Shown: positions 17,062 through 26,638 of the stretch, piece after piece
Layout: each line of letters starts with the position of its first letter
How positions within the stretch are numbered: the first letter of the stretch is position 1
Assembly (NCBI GenBank): GCA_902582315.1
Contig: CACHRP010000003.1
Location: forward strand, 62,001 to 126,000
Source: an uncultured Pelagibacteraceae bacterium
GTDB taxonomy: Bacteria > Pseudomonadota > Alphaproteobacteria > Pelagibacterales > Pelagibacteraceae
Direction: 5' to 3'
Length of the DNA: 64,000 nucleotides
Position numbers and translations under genes: made by a program
Notes under the pieces: generated by a model
Database searches by the model: none
Told to the model about the DNA's origin: nothing
What the model saw: the letters and a program-made list of their open reading frames with translations, nothing else

Positions 17062-17460
17062 ATGACACAAAAAATTGATTTCCTCTCAAAAAACCAACAA
17101 ATAGTTTTGGAAATTATTGAAAAAGCTAAAGAACCTTTAAAAGCATATTCAATTCTATTTAGTGTTCAAAAAAAAGGAATTAAAGGACCACCACAAGTCT
17201 ATAGAGCTCTAGATAGATTAATTAAACTTGGAAAAATTCATAAAATAGAAAGTAAAAATGCTTTTGTAGCATGTAAAAATGATAATTGCACAATTTCAAA
17301 TGCAACTGCTTTTTCTATATGCGATAATTGCGAAATGGTAACAGAAATAAGTAATCCGAAACTTTCTAAATATTTAACTAATTTTCAAGATGAAACTGGA
17401 ATGAGATACAATAAATATAATTTAGAATTTTTTGGATTATGTAAAAAATGTAAAAAGTAA
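17062..17460 (+). CDS. zur: Zinc uptake regulator Zur (Fur family)
   Basis: This 132-residue Fur-family repressor has an N-terminal winged helix (residues about 1-80, with the recognition segment GPPQVYRALDRLIKLGKIHKI) and a C-terminal metal-binding part. Two CxxC pairs, CDNCEMV near residue 90 and CKKC at the end, form the structural zinc site typical of Zur. Position in the znuCB operon and the Zur boxes upstream support Zur rather than Fur or PerR. It probably represses its own operon when zinc is sufficient. Confidence 0.9.
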   Translation: MTQKIDFLSKNQQIVLEIIEKAKEPLKAYSILFSVQKKGIKGPPQVYRALDRLIKLGKIHKIESKNAFVACKNDNCTISNATAFSICDNCEMVTEISNPKLSKYLTNFQDETGMRYNKYNLEFFGLCKKCKK

Positions 17461-17463
17461 AAC

Positions 17464-17802
17464 ATGATTTTTTTTACATTTAAAGTAATTGTAGCGGCAT
17501 TAATAATAGCTTTTTCTAGTTGGTTATCTGGTATTTACCCAAAATTAGCAGGATTTATTATTGCATTACCAATCGTCTCATTAATAGCAATTTTATTTTC
17601 ATACTACGAATACAAAGACGTAGATAAAACTGTAACATTTACTAAGAGTATATTAATTGCAGTTCCAGTAAGTTATTTGTTCTTTTTGCCTTTTTTCTTT
17701 TCAAAGTCTTTGGGTATGAATTTTTATCTAATTTATGGATCAGGAATACTGTTATTAGTAATCGGCTATTTAATTCACAAATATTTTGTTTCTTTTATCT
17801 AA
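17464..17802 (+). CDS. Small four-helix membrane protein, DUF3147-like
   Basis: This 112-residue protein is almost entirely hydrophobic, with four predicted membrane segments and only short loops. The segment YPKLAGFIIALPIVSLIAILF resembles the core of DUF3147 membrane proteins; I am not certain of the family. It starts 3 bp after zur and its end overlaps the convergent gene by 8 bp. Presence in the zinc operon may be only positional. No function can be assigned. Confidence 0.65.
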   Translation: MIFFTFKVIVAALIIAFSSWLSGIYPKLAGFIIALPIVSLIAILFSYYEYKDVDKTVTFTKSILIAVPVSYLFFLPFFFSKSLGMNFYLIYGSGILLLVIGYLIHKYFVSFI

Positions 17803-18202
17803 TATTCTTTAATGCAGTAATTAAATATTTAAAATCTAAATTACAATCTTTATAACCTCTTTTCACTACATTTAAGTATCTTTCAGTTGGATACCTAAAT
17901 TCAGTTTTATCAACCATAGTATAGGTCATCATTTTTTTATTATAATAGTTGATATAGATTTTTTTATATAAAATTGGAAAATCTTCATAAAGATCTAATT
18001 TTTTTTCATCACTTTTTGAAATTTCAAAAATACCACCTGGAACAATTGAATTTTTTTTTCTTTCTATATCTGCGGCTCTATATTTGCTTCTAAAAGTTAG
18101 TTTAAAATCTTTAAGGTTATATTTTTTTAAAAATATTGAATCTTTGCACCTTCTCTTCATTTGAAAGTGATTTAAATTACTTCCGTAAGCAAAATAAAGC
18201 AT
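17795..18202 (-). CDS. Gamma-glutamylcyclotransferase-like (AIG2/GGCT fold) protein
   Basis: This protein of about 135 residues has the GGCT-fold hallmarks: the YFAYGSNL substrate-binding loop at the N-terminus, the GGIFEI strand and the LDLYEDFP segment whose Glu is the likely general base. Such enzymes cyclise gamma-glutamyl compounds to 5-oxoproline; the exact substrate here is unknown. The ATG at 18202 overlaps the stop of the CinA-like gene by one base (tgATG), so I prefer it to the TTG one codon earlier. Confidence 0.82.
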   Translation of the reverse strand: MLYFAYGSNLNHFQMKRRCKDSIFLKKYNLKDFKLTFRSKYRAADIERKKNSIVPGGIFEISKSDEKKLDLYEDFPILYKKIYINYYNKKMMTYTMVDKTEFRYPTERYLNVVKRGYKDCNLDFKYLITALKNIR

Positions 18203-18954
18203 CAACTATTTTCTACTAGTTCAATATTTTTTTCTTTTACAAATTTGAGTATCTCTGAATTGCACTTATCAATTTTTTTTTGCTCTGGTGATCTTAAAAC
18301 AATTGATACTCCTAATTTTCCTGCTTTAAAAAAAGGATAACTGCCTATATCTACATCTTTATTATTATCTTGCACGTTTGATAAAGATTTTGCAATTTCA
18401 CTTTCTACAGTTCTTAAGCTGAGTGTGTGACTTATAATTGGATCTCCACCAACAAGTTCGTTTGTTAGGCCTCCAATCATAGATTTAAGTATAGATGGCA
18501 CACCTGGTAAACAATAAACATTTTCAACATTAAAACCTGGTGCGCCACTACTCGGATTATAAATTAATTTTGCTGAAACAGGCATCCATGCCATTTTCTG
18601 TCTACCTTCTGAAAATTCTCCAGGTTGGTAATAATTTTCTAAAATCTTCATTGCTTCTTTGTGTGGTCCGTATTCAATATTAAAAGCCTTTGAAACACTT
18701 TGAGCAGTGATATCATCATGCGTTGGTCCAATTCCGCCAGATGTAAAGACATAATTAAATCTTTTTTTAAATTCATTAATCGTATCTATGATTGTTTGCT
18801 CTATATCAGGTATGATTGTTACCTCGGTTACTTTAATACCAATAGTATTCAACCATAAGGATATAGTTTTAGTATTAATATCTTGAGTTCTACCAGATAA
18901 TATTTCATTACCTATTATTATAATTCCTGCAATTATTTCTTTTTTATTTGTCAT
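18202..18954 (-). CDS. CinA N-terminal-type molybdopterin-binding domain protein
   Basis: This 250-residue protein has the MoaB/MogA-like fold of the CinA N-terminal domain: GNEILSGRTQDINT near the start, then the TSGGIGPTHDDIT motif near residue 70 and PGVPSILKSM near residue 170. It lacks the C-terminal NMN deamidase domain of full CinA (about 400 residues). Similar short proteins are called competence/damage-inducible protein A or NMN-related pyrophosphatases; the activity is not certain. Its ATG is 22 bp from the divergent sfsA start. Confidence 0.83.
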   Translation of the reverse strand: MTNKKEIIAGIIIIGNEILSGRTQDINTKTISLWLNTIGIKVTEVTIIPDIEQTIIDTINEFKKRFNYVFTSGGIGPTHDDITAQSVSKAFNIEYGPHKEAMKILENYYQPGEFSEGRQKMAWMPVSAKLIYNPSSGAPGFNVENVYCLPGVPSILKSMIGGLTNELVGGDPIISHTLSLRTVESEIAKSLSNVQDNNKDVDIGSYPFFKAGKLGVSIVLRSPEQKKIDKCNSEILKFVKEKNIELVENS

Positions 18955-18976
18955 TTACAAATATAAATAAATTTCA

Positions 18977-19663
18977 ATGAAGTTTACCAATAGTTTAATT
19001 AAAGGCAAATTAATCAAAAGATATAAGAGATTTTTTGTAGATATAAAAGTAAAAAATGAAGTCATAACTGCTCATTGTCCGAATACTGGTTCAATGCAAG
19101 GATTACTAGATAAAGATAATGAAGTATGGTTAACGAAAAATGATGATCCAAATCGTAAACTTAAGTTCACATTAGAAGTTATAAAAGTTAAAAATAATTT
19201 AGTTGGAGTGAATACTCATAAAGCAAATAAAATTGTAAAACATGCACTTGAGAATAAAATAATGGAGGAATTTAAAAATATTAATAATATAAAACCAGAA
19301 TTCAAATACTCGACGGATACTAGGTTTGATTTCTTGTGCGATAAAAATTTAATAGAAGTTAAAAATGTTACTTTAAATCGTGAGAGAGATATAAGTGAAT
19401 TTCCAGATGCAATAACAAGCAGGGGGTCAAAACATTTACTTAATCTTAAAGAATCAATCAAAAAGGGCTATAAACCCTATGTCTTATTTTTAACTCAAAT
19501 TCAGGGTATAAAAAAATTTAAAATCGCTAAAGATATTGATAAAAAATATTATGAAAATTATCTTTTAGCTAAAAAATATGGTGTTAAATTTATTGCTTAC
19601 AGATGTGAAATTAACGATAAAGAAATTAAGATAGAAAAGAAAATTAAAATTATTGATGAGTAA
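18977..19663 (+). CDS. sfsA: SfsA family protein
   Basis: This 228-residue protein matches the SfsA (sugar fermentation stimulation) family. Landmarks are the N-terminal RYKRFFVDI, the AHCPNTGSMQGLL motif, FDFLCDKNLIEVKNVTL and FPDAITSRGSKHLLNL. The conserved acidic and Lys residues of the latter two form a nuclease-like PD-(D/E)xK core; the function is poorly known. It heads the plus-strand run that leads into the purine genes and overlaps map by 8 bp. Confidence 0.92.
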   Translation: MKFTNSLIKGKLIKRYKRFFVDIKVKNEVITAHCPNTGSMQGLLDKDNEVWLTKNDDPNRKLKFTLEVIKVKNNLVGVNTHKANKIVKHALENKIMEEFKNINNIKPEFKYSTDTRFDFLCDKNLIEVKNVTLNRERDISEFPDAITSRGSKHLLNLKESIKKGYKPYVLFLTQIQGIKKFKIAKDIDKKYYENYLLAKKYGVKFIAYRCEINDKEIKIEKKIKIIDE

Positions 19664-20423
19664 TTATTCTGAGAAATTTGAAAAAATGAGGATTGCAGGA
19701 AAACTTGCATCCAATACATTAGATATGATTACGGATCATATTAAACCAGGAATAAGTACCGAAAAAATTGATAATTTATGTTTTGAGTATATTAGAGATA
19801 ATGGTGGATATTCTGCACCTTTGTTCTATAGAGGATATAAAAAATCTGTTTGCACATCCTTAAATCATGTTATTTGTCATGGAATTCCATCAGATAGAAC
19901 GCTTGTTGAAGGTGATATATTAAATATTGATGTTACTACTGTCGTAAATGATTTTTATGGTGATACAAGTCGAATGTTTGTTGTGCCAGATATTTCTGTT
20001 AAAGCAAAAAATTTGATTGATGCAACTTACGAGTCATTAATAAATTCAATCAAAATTCTAAAACCTGGGGTAAAACTTGGAGATATTGGACATGAGATAC
20101 AGACTTACGTTGAAGCTAAAGGATTTAGTGTTGTAAGAGATTTTTGTGGTCATGGTATTAGCGATGTATTTCATGAACCACCTAATGTCTTACACTATGG
20201 CAATAAAAATACTGGAAAAGAGTTAACTCCTGGAATGACTTTTACTATTGAGCCGATGATAAATGCAGGCAAATATGAATCTAAGCTGTTAAATGATGGA
20301 TGGACAGCAGTAACAAAAGATAAATCACTTTCTGCACAGTTCGAACATACAGTTGGAATTACAGAAAATGGTTATGAAATTTTTACAGAATCTGATAAAG
20401 GTTATACAAAGCCCCCGTATTAA
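19656..20423 (+). CDS. map: Type I methionine aminopeptidase
   Basis: This 255-residue metalloprotease removes N-terminal methionine from new proteins. The pita-bread fold ligands are visible: His in VICHGIPSDR, Asp in NIDVTTVVNDFYGDTSRMF, His in FCGHGISDVFHEPPN, Glu in FTIEPMINAG and the last Glu in AQFEHTVGITENGYE. I prefer the ATG at 19656 to the TTG immediately upstream. It overlaps sfsA by 8 bp and shares one base with the purB start. Confidence 0.95.
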   Translation: MSNYSEKFEKMRIAGKLASNTLDMITDHIKPGISTEKIDNLCFEYIRDNGGYSAPLFYRGYKKSVCTSLNHVICHGIPSDRTLVEGDILNIDVTTVVNDFYGDTSRMFVVPDISVKAKNLIDATYESLINSIKILKPGVKLGDIGHEIQTYVEAKGFSVVRDFCGHGISDVFHEPPNVLHYGNKNTGKELTPGMTFTIEPMINAGKYESKLLNDGWTAVTKDKSLSAQFEHTVGITENGYEIFTESDKGYTKPPY

Positions 20424-21715
20424 TGATATCTCGTTATTCAAGAAAAGAATTAGTTAAAATTTGGTCAGAAGAAAGTAAGTATAAAGTTTGGCTAGATATA
20501 GAAGTTGCAGCTGCACAAGCAATGGAAAAATATAAAATTATTCCAAAGGGTGTATCTAAAATTGTACAAAAAAAAGGTAAAATTAAAGTTAAAAGAATTC
20601 ACGATATTGAAAGAAAAGTTAAGCACGATGTAATAGCTTTTTTAACATCAATCACAGAACAGGCAGGAATTAAAGCAAGATATTTGCATCAAGGTATGAC
20701 CTCGTCAGATGTTTTAGATACAAGTTTTAATATACAATTAGTCCAATCAGGAAATATTCTTCTTAAAGATATTGAAAAAATACTTTCAGTATTAAAAAGG
20801 AAAGCAAAAAAATATAAGTTCACTCCATGTATTGGTAGAAGTCACGGAATTCATGCTGAACCTATAACATTTGGTTTAAAACTTGCATCTTATTATGCAG
20901 AATTTAAAAGAAACAAAAAAAGGCTTGAAAATGCAATTCATGAAATATCAACTTGTGCAATATCTGGTGCTGTTGGCACATATGCTAATATTGATCCTAG
21001 AATTGAATTACATGTTGCAAAAAAACTAAAGCTAAAGCCTGAAACAATTTCTACACAAATAATTCCGAGAGATAGACATGCATACTATTTTTCAGTCCTG
21101 GGAATAATTGCGGGATCAATTGAAAGAGTCTCTACTGAGATCAGACATTTGCAAAGAAGCGAGGTTTATGAATTACAAGAATACTTTTCTAAAGATCAGA
21201 AAGGATCTTCAGCGATGCCTCATAAAAAAAATCCTATTCTGAGTGAAAATTTAACAGGATTAGCAAGAATGGTTAGAAGTTACGTGTTTCCCGCATTAGA
21301 GAATATTGCTCTATGGCATGAAAGAGATATTTCTCATTCAAGCGTTGAAAGAAATATAGGACCAGATGCTAATATTACTTTAGATTTTGCTTTAGTAAGA
21401 CTTGGAAACATCCTGGATCAAATGATTGTTTATCCAAAAAAGATGTTGAAAAATCTTAATTTGACAAATGGAGTGGTATTTTCCCAAGAAGTAATGCTTA
21501 AACTTACCCAAAAAGGCATAAGTAGAGAATTAGCTTATAGAAAAGTTCAGAAAAATGCCAAAAAAAGTATTGAAAAGGATATTAATTTATTGGATTTACT
21601 AATTTCAGATAAAGAAATTTCAAAACTAATTTCAGAAAAAGAATTGAAGCAAATTTTTGTTTATAAAAAACATTTTAAAAATATTAATCGTATTTTTAAA
21701 AGAGTATTTGGTTAA
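20423..21715 (+). CDS. purB: Adenylosuccinate lyase
   Basis: This 430-residue fumarase-superfamily enzyme acts twice in purine synthesis, cleaving SAICAR to AICAR and adenylosuccinate to AMP. The catalytic His regions GRSHGIHAEPITFG and DVIAFL, and the signature loop SSAMPHKKNP near residue 264, are intact. The N-terminus MISRYSRKELVKIWSEE is typical of the family. It is coupled to map and to the following glycosyltransferase by single-base overlaps. Confidence 0.96.
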   Translation: MISRYSRKELVKIWSEESKYKVWLDIEVAAAQAMEKYKIIPKGVSKIVQKKGKIKVKRIHDIERKVKHDVIAFLTSITEQAGIKARYLHQGMTSSDVLDTSFNIQLVQSGNILLKDIEKILSVLKRKAKKYKFTPCIGRSHGIHAEPITFGLKLASYYAEFKRNKKRLENAIHEISTCAISGAVGTYANIDPRIELHVAKKLKLKPETISTQIIPRDRHAYYFSVLGIIAGSIERVSTEIRHLQRSEVYELQEYFSKDQKGSSAMPHKKNPILSENLTGLARMVRSYVFPALENIALWHERDISHSSVERNIGPDANITLDFALVRLGNILDQMIVYPKKMLKNLNLTNGVVFSQEVMLKLTQKGISRELAYRKVQKNAKKSIEKDINLLDLLISDKEISKLISEKELKQIFVYKKHFKNINRIFKRVFG

Positions 21716-22491
21716 TGTATTGTTCTATACTTATATCTAATTACAACAAAGAAAAGTATCTGAAAGAATGTTTATCTTCTTGCATAAATCAAGATTATAC
21801 TGATTTTGAAATTCTAATTGGAGATAATGGTTCAAAAGATAAATCCATTGAAATAATAAATTCTTTCAAAAATATTAAACTATTTAATATAGAAAGAATA
21901 TTTCCAACTGCTGAATTAAATCAAATCAATATTATTAAAAATCTATTTCAGTCGTCAAAAGGAGAAATAATTTTATTATTAGACTCGGATGATTGTTTTG
22001 AAAAAGATAAGCTAAAAAAAATATCTAAAATTTTCAACGAAGATAAATCAAAAGAATGTTTGTGTGATTTACCACAAATTATCAATGATAGTAAAACAAC
22101 AAAAAAATTTAATTACACAAACAACACAAACTTTAAAGAAAGATGGCCTACTATTTTTCCTACTAGTACAATTTCAATAAGGAGAGATAGCTTTTCAAAT
22201 TTTATTAATGAAGAATTTGAAAAAGAATACTCTGAGCTTGCTATTGATTTTAGATTAGTTACTTATTTTTTTAATTTTAAACAGAACTTATCAATTACTG
22301 ATCATATACTTACAAGATATTTAAGTAATAGCGATGGGAATGAGAATAATTATAAAAAATACACTCCTAGGTGGTGGAAAAGACGAAGTCAATCTTTTGA
22401 TTTTTTAATAGAAATTTTAAAGAAAAAAAATATAGATCATGATAAAACAATAGATTACAGAGTAACTAGATTCTTAAATAAAATATTTTAA
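21715..22491 (+). CDS. Family 2 glycosyltransferase lodged in the purine operon
   Basis: This 258-residue GT-A protein begins CSILISNYNKEKYLKECLSSC, the standard nucleotide-sugar-binding start of GT2 enzymes. The metal-binding motif is LLLDSDDCFEKDK near residue 92. No membrane segment is present, so it likely acts at the cytoplasmic face on a surface polysaccharide or lipid. Donor and acceptor are unknown. It shares one base with the purB stop and lies 3 bp before purC, so it is co-transcribed with purine genes; a functional link to them is doubtful. Confidence 0.85.
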   Translation: MYCSILISNYNKEKYLKECLSSCINQDYTDFEILIGDNGSKDKSIEIINSFKNIKLFNIERIFPTAELNQINIIKNLFQSSKGEIILLLDSDDCFEKDKLKKISKIFNEDKSKECLCDLPQIINDSKTTKKFNYTNNTNFKERWPTIFPTSTISIRRDSFSNFINEEFEKEYSELAIDFRLVTYFFNFKQNLSITDHILTRYLSNSDGNENNYKKYTPRWWKRRSQSFDFLIEILKKKNIDHDKTIDYRVTRFLNKIF

Positions 22492-22494
22492 CCA

Positions 22495-23280
22495 ATGAAA
22501 AAAGGCAAAAAACTATACGAGGGTAAAGCAAAAATAGTTTATGCAAGTAGCGAAAAAAATTTAGTTATTCAGCATTTCAAAGACGATGCGACAGCTTTCA
22601 ATAATAAAAAGAAATCAGTAATAGATGGTAAAGGCATTCTAAACAATAGAATATCTGAACATATTCTTACATATTTATCTCAAGTAGGAATTAAAAATCA
22701 TTTAGTAAAAAGATTGAATATGAGAGAGCAGCTTATTAAACGTGTAGAAATTATACCTATTGAGTTTGTTGTTCGTAATATTGCTACTGGATCTCTTACA
22801 AATAGACTCGGTATCGAGGAAGGTACTGTTTTAGACTCTACATTAATTGAGTATTGCTTAAAAGATGACAAGCTAGGCGATCCTCTTATTTCTAAGGAAC
22901 ATATTTATACTTTTAAATGGGCAACTAGAAGAGAAATAGAGAAGATTGATCGACAACTATTAAGGATCAATGACTTCTTAGTAGGTCTGTTTAGGGGAAT
23001 AGGAATTAAACTGGTGGATTTCAAAGTTGAGTTTGGAAGATACAAAAATAATAGTAAAAATGAAATTCTATTAGCTGATGAAATAAGTCCTGATACTTGC
23101 AGATTGTGGGACATGAATACTGAAAAAAAACTTGATAAGGATAGGTTTAGAAAAAATTTAGGCAATCTTATACAAGCTTATCAAGAGGTCGCAAAAAGAC
23201 TAGGAATTTTACATGAACAATCTAATGTTAGACCACTAAGATTTCCAAAACCAAAAGCTGTAAAAATAAAAAATAAATGA
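22495..23280 (+). CDS. purC: SAICAR synthetase
   Basis: This 261-residue enzyme joins aspartate to CAIR with ATP in step 8 of IMP synthesis. It shows the N-terminal YEGKAKIVY strand, FKDDATAFN, the IEFVVRNIATGSL region and LADEISPDTCRLWD near residue 200, the family signature. The length is slightly above the usual 235-255 residues. It overlaps purS by 4 bp. Confidence 0.96.
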   Translation: MKKGKKLYEGKAKIVYASSEKNLVIQHFKDDATAFNNKKKSVIDGKGILNNRISEHILTYLSQVGIKNHLVKRLNMREQLIKRVEIIPIEFVVRNIATGSLTNRLGIEEGTVLDSTLIEYCLKDDKLGDPLISKEHIYTFKWATRREIEKIDRQLLRINDFLVGLFRGIGIKLVDFKVEFGRYKNNSKNEILLADEISPDTCRLWDMNTEKKLDKDRFRKNLGNLIQAYQEVAKRLGILHEQSNVRPLRFPKPKAVKIKNK

Positions 23281-23510
23281 AAATAAAAGTTATAGTAACA
23301 CTTAAAAATGGTGTTTTAGATCCACAAGGTAGAGCGATACAGCAAACATTAAACGGGATGGGCTTTTCTTCTGTAAATGAAGTTAGACAGGGCAAATTCT
23401 TCGAAGTTGATGTTAATGAAAAGGATGAAGCGAAGGCAAAAATCAAAGTTGAAGATATGTGTAAAAAGCTTTTAGCAAATCTGGTAATTGAAAATTTTGA
23501 AATTTTATAA
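23277..23510 (+). CDS. purS: Phosphoribosylformylglycinamidine synthase subunit PurS
   Basis: This 77-residue protein is the small structural subunit of the three-part FGAM synthase. It has the typical VTLKNGVLDPQGRAIQQTLNGMG start, VRQGKFFEVDV centre and the C-terminal CKKLLANLVIENFEI. PurS dimers bridge PurQ and the small PurL. It lies between purC and purQ with a 4-bp overlap and a 6-bp gap. Confidence 0.95.
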   Translation: MKIKVIVTLKNGVLDPQGRAIQQTLNGMGFSSVNEVRQGKFFEVDVNEKDEAKAKIKVEDMCKKLLANLVIENFEIL

Positions 23511-23516
23511 TCAATA

Positions 23517-24200
23517 ATGAATTCATCTGTTATTATTTTTCCAGGCTCAAATTGTGATAGAGACATGGATGTAGCGCTAAAAAAATTTGGCTTTAAAAAT
23601 GAAATGGTATGGCACGATGATCAACAACTTCCTAAATCAGACTTAATTGTTCTACCAGGAGGATTTTCATACGGTGATTATCTTAGATGTGGAAGTATAG
23701 CTGGTAAAAGTAAAATTATTAAATCTGTAATAGATTTTGCAGCAAAAGGTGGGTTAGTTTTAGGTATTTGTAACGGTTTTCAAATATTAACGGAGACTGG
23801 TCTACTACCTGGTGTTCTTCAACAAAATAAAAATATTGAATTTATATGCAAAAATGTATTTGTAAAAGTTAACAACAAAAATAATAAATACTTTAATAGT
23901 ATAGATAAAGACGTTTTAGAACTTCATATTGCTCACAACGAAGGTAATTATTTTTGTACGAGTGATGAGTTAAAAATGCTTAAAGATAATGATCTTGTAG
24001 CAGTCTCTTATTGCAATGAAAAAGGTGAAGTAAATGAGAAATCAAATCCAAATGGAGCATTGCAAAATATTGCTGGTATTTTTAATAAAGAAAAGAATAT
24101 TTTAGGTATGATGCCTCATCCTGAAAGGATGATTGATAAATATCTTTCAGGTGAAGACGGATCAATTTTTTTTAAAAATTTATTAAATAATTTCAAATGA
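23517..24200 (+). CDS. purQ: Phosphoribosylformylglycinamidine synthase glutaminase subunit PurQ
   Basis: This 227-residue class I glutamine amidotransferase feeds ammonia to PurL. The catalytic Cys is in [10 protein letters not shown] near residue 85, the oxyanion region in [15 protein letters not shown], and the His-x-Glu pair in MMPHPERM near the end. Length is typical. It overlaps purL by 4 bp. Confidence 0.96.
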   Translation: MNSSVIIFPGSNCDRDMDVALKKFGFKNEMVWHDDQQLPKSDLIVLPGGFSYGDYLRCGSIAGKSKIIKSVIDFAAKGGLVLGICNGFQILTETGLLPGVLQQNKNIEFICKNVFVKVNNKNNKYFNSIDKDVLELHIAHNEGNYFCTSDELKMLKDNDLVAVSYCNEKGEVNEKSNPNGALQNIAGIFNKEKNILGMMPHPERMIDKYLSGEDGSIFFKNLLNNFK

Positions 24201-26393
24201 CAACGATTAACGAAAAGGTAGCTATAGATCATGGTTTAAAAAAAGAAGAGTTTAAAAAAATTTGTGATCTTATGAAAAGAACGCCAAATCTAACTGAACT
24301 CGGAATTTTTTCAGCTATGTGGAATGAGCATTGTTCATATAAATCTTCGAGGAAGCACTTAAAAAATCTTCACACACAAGGTAAAAGAGTAATTCAGGGA
24401 CCAGGTGAAAATGCTGGTGTTATCGATGTTGATGATGAAGATGCTATTGTTTTTAAAATTGAAAGTCATAATCACCCCTCATTTATAGAACCATATCAAG
24501 GTGCTGCAACTGGTGTGGGGGGGTATAATGAGAGATGTTTTTACAATGGGCGCAAGACCTATTGCTAATTTAAATTCAATACATTTCGGATCAACTCAAC
24601 ACAAAAAAACTAAAAATTTATTGAGAGGAGTCGTTAAAGGAATTGGTGGTTATGGAAATTGTATTGGAGTACCAACAATTGGTGGTCAAACCTGTTTCGA
24701 TGAGTCTTATAATGGAAATATTTTAGTAAATGCGATGACTCTTGGTTTGGTTAATAAGAAAAAAATTTTTTACTCAAAAGCAGCTGGTATTGGTAAACCT
24801 GTAATATATGTTGGATCAAAAACTGGAAGAGATGGAATACATGGTGCTAGCATGGCTTCAGCAGTATTTGACGATAAAATTGAGGAAAAAAAACCAACTG
24901 TTCAAGTTGGAGATCCGTTTACAGAAAAACTTTTACTAGAGGCATGTTTAGAATTAATGGCTGATGACTCTATTATATCAATTCAAGATATGGGTGCAGC
25001 TGGATTAACATCGTCAAGCATTGAAATGGCTTCAAAAGGTAAACTGGGAATAGAACTAGACTTAAGCAAAGTTCCTTGCAGAGAAGAAAAAATGACGCCA
25101 TATGAAATTATGCTATCTGAGAGTCAAGAAAGGATGCTCATTGTGCTTGAGAATGGAAAAGAGGAAAATGCGAAAAAAATATTTGATAAATGGGATTTGG
25201 ATTTTGCCGTAATTGGAAAAACAACAACCTCAAAAAAAATTGAACTTTATTTCGATAGTAAAAAAGTTGCAGATATTCCGATTGATTTTTTAGCTGAAGA
25301 TGCTCCTGAATATGATCGTAAGTGGAAAAAAACAAAACTTCCTCAAAAAATAAAATTTAAAAAAGAGAATTTTAAATCTCTTAAGATAAATAATTGTTTA
25401 ATAAAATTACTTTCAAATCCAAATATTTGTGAAAAAAAATGGATATGGAACCAGTACGATCACACAGTTATGGGAGACACTATACAAAAACCTGGTGGTG
25501 ATGCTGGTGTTGTAAGAATTCATGGAACTGAGAAAGCAGTTGCTGCAAGTGTGGATTCTTCAGCGACATATTGTTTTGCCCATCCTCTAACTGGAGGAAA
25601 ACAAGTGGTATGTGAAAGTTGGAGAAATCTAATTTCAGTGGGTGCTGAGCCAATTGCAATAACTAATTGCTTAAATTTTGGAAATCCTGAGAAAGAAAAA
25701 AATATGGGTGAGTTTGTTGAATGTGTACAGGGCATATCTGAGGCGTGTAAATATTTAGATTTCCCAGTCGTTTCTGGAAATGTTTCTTTTTATAATGAAA
25801 CAAAAGATAAAGGTATTAAGCCCACCCCATCAATTGGTGGAGTTGGATTATTAAAAAATTACAAAAATATGTTAACTATGGATCTAAAAAACGAGGGTAA
25901 TGTAATACTTGTTATTGGTAAAACCGAAGGTCATCTAGACCAAAGTGTATTTGCAAGAAACGTTCTAAACGAAAAAAAAGGTCCTCCACCAGAAATTAAT
26001 CTTTTTAATGAAAAAAATAATGGTTCTACAGTTATGAAATTAATAAAGGAAAAACTTATACTATCTTGTAGAGATGTATCCCTTGGTGGAATTATTGTAA
26101 CTATTGCGAAAATGTGTATTAAAGGAAAAAAAGGAGTTAAATTAAATAAATTGAAAAGTTTGATAAATAAATTTGAGTTTTTTTTCAGTGAAGATCAAGG
26201 AAGATACATAATTGAAGTTTCTAAGAAAAACTTAAAAAAAATTGAAAATATCCTAAAAGAGAACTCAGTACACTTTGATAATTTAGGGGAAGTTCAAAAA
26301 GATAATTATATTAATATAGATAGTGAAAAGATATCAGTTGACGAATTATCTAAACATAATAAAAATTGGCTAATGGAGTACATGGCGCAATAA
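24197..26393 (+). CDS. purL: Phosphoribosylformylglycinamidine synthase PurL, interrupted by a frameshift
   Basis: The small-type PurL (about 731 residues if repaired) makes FGAM from FGAR, ammonia and ATP. The first frame runs 24197-24568 and carries the catalytic-loop region [11 protein letters not shown] and [21 protein letters not shown]. The rest is in another frame ending at 26393, with [31 protein letters not shown] and [12 protein letters not shown]. The reading breaks in a run of seven G at 24517-24523; one G less gives a continuous VGGIMRDVF, exactly the family sequence. The alternative is a real null allele, slippage correction or a sequence error. All other family motifs look intact, so recent or artefactual change is favoured. 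Confidence 0.9.
24517..24523 (+). other. G7 homopolymer at the purL frameshift
   Basis: Seven consecutive G in an otherwise A/T-rich sequence coincide exactly with the change of frame in purL. Removing one G restores the conserved segment [13 protein letters not shown]; no other indel is needed downstream. The run is a candidate for polymerase or reverse slippage, or for a homopolymer base-calling error. Confidence 0.9.
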
Positions 26394-26638
26394 TGGCAAT
26401 GAATGTAAAAGAATTGGAAGCTCTTATTAAAGAGGCTTTTCCAGATGCAACCGTTGAGATTCAAGACTTAGCGGGTGATGAAAATCATTATTCTGCGACA
26501 GTAATCTCGTCTCAATTTGCAGGAAAAAGTAAAATAGAACAGCATAAAATGGTATATAGTTCTCTGAAAGGCAAAATGGGAAATCAGTTACATGCGCTTG
26601 CCTTAAAAACGAAGGAGAAAAATGGATCAACAAATTAA
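26393..26638 (+). CDS. bolA: BolA-family protein
   Basis: This 81-residue protein has the BolA fold: MNVKELEALIKEAFPDATVEIQDL, then DENHYSATVIS and QHKMVYSSLKGKM, with the conserved His in the C-terminal NQLHALAL segment. BolA proteins bind [2Fe-2S] clusters together with CGFS glutaredoxins and influence iron homeostasis. The ATG at 26393 shares one base with the purL stop (taATG); the longer frame starts with TTG inside purL and is less likely. It overlaps grxD by 17 bp, which fits their physical partnership. Confidence 0.92.
   Translation: MAMNVKELEALIKEAFPDATVEIQDLAGDENHYSATVISSQFAGKSKIEQHKMVYSSLKGKMGNQLHALALKTKEKNGSTN

Noticed and set aside
24501..26393. Second part of purL as an independent gene
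   Set aside because: Its putative start lies in frame 2 within the conserved PurL segment and the two parts join perfectly by removing one G, so it is one interrupted gene.
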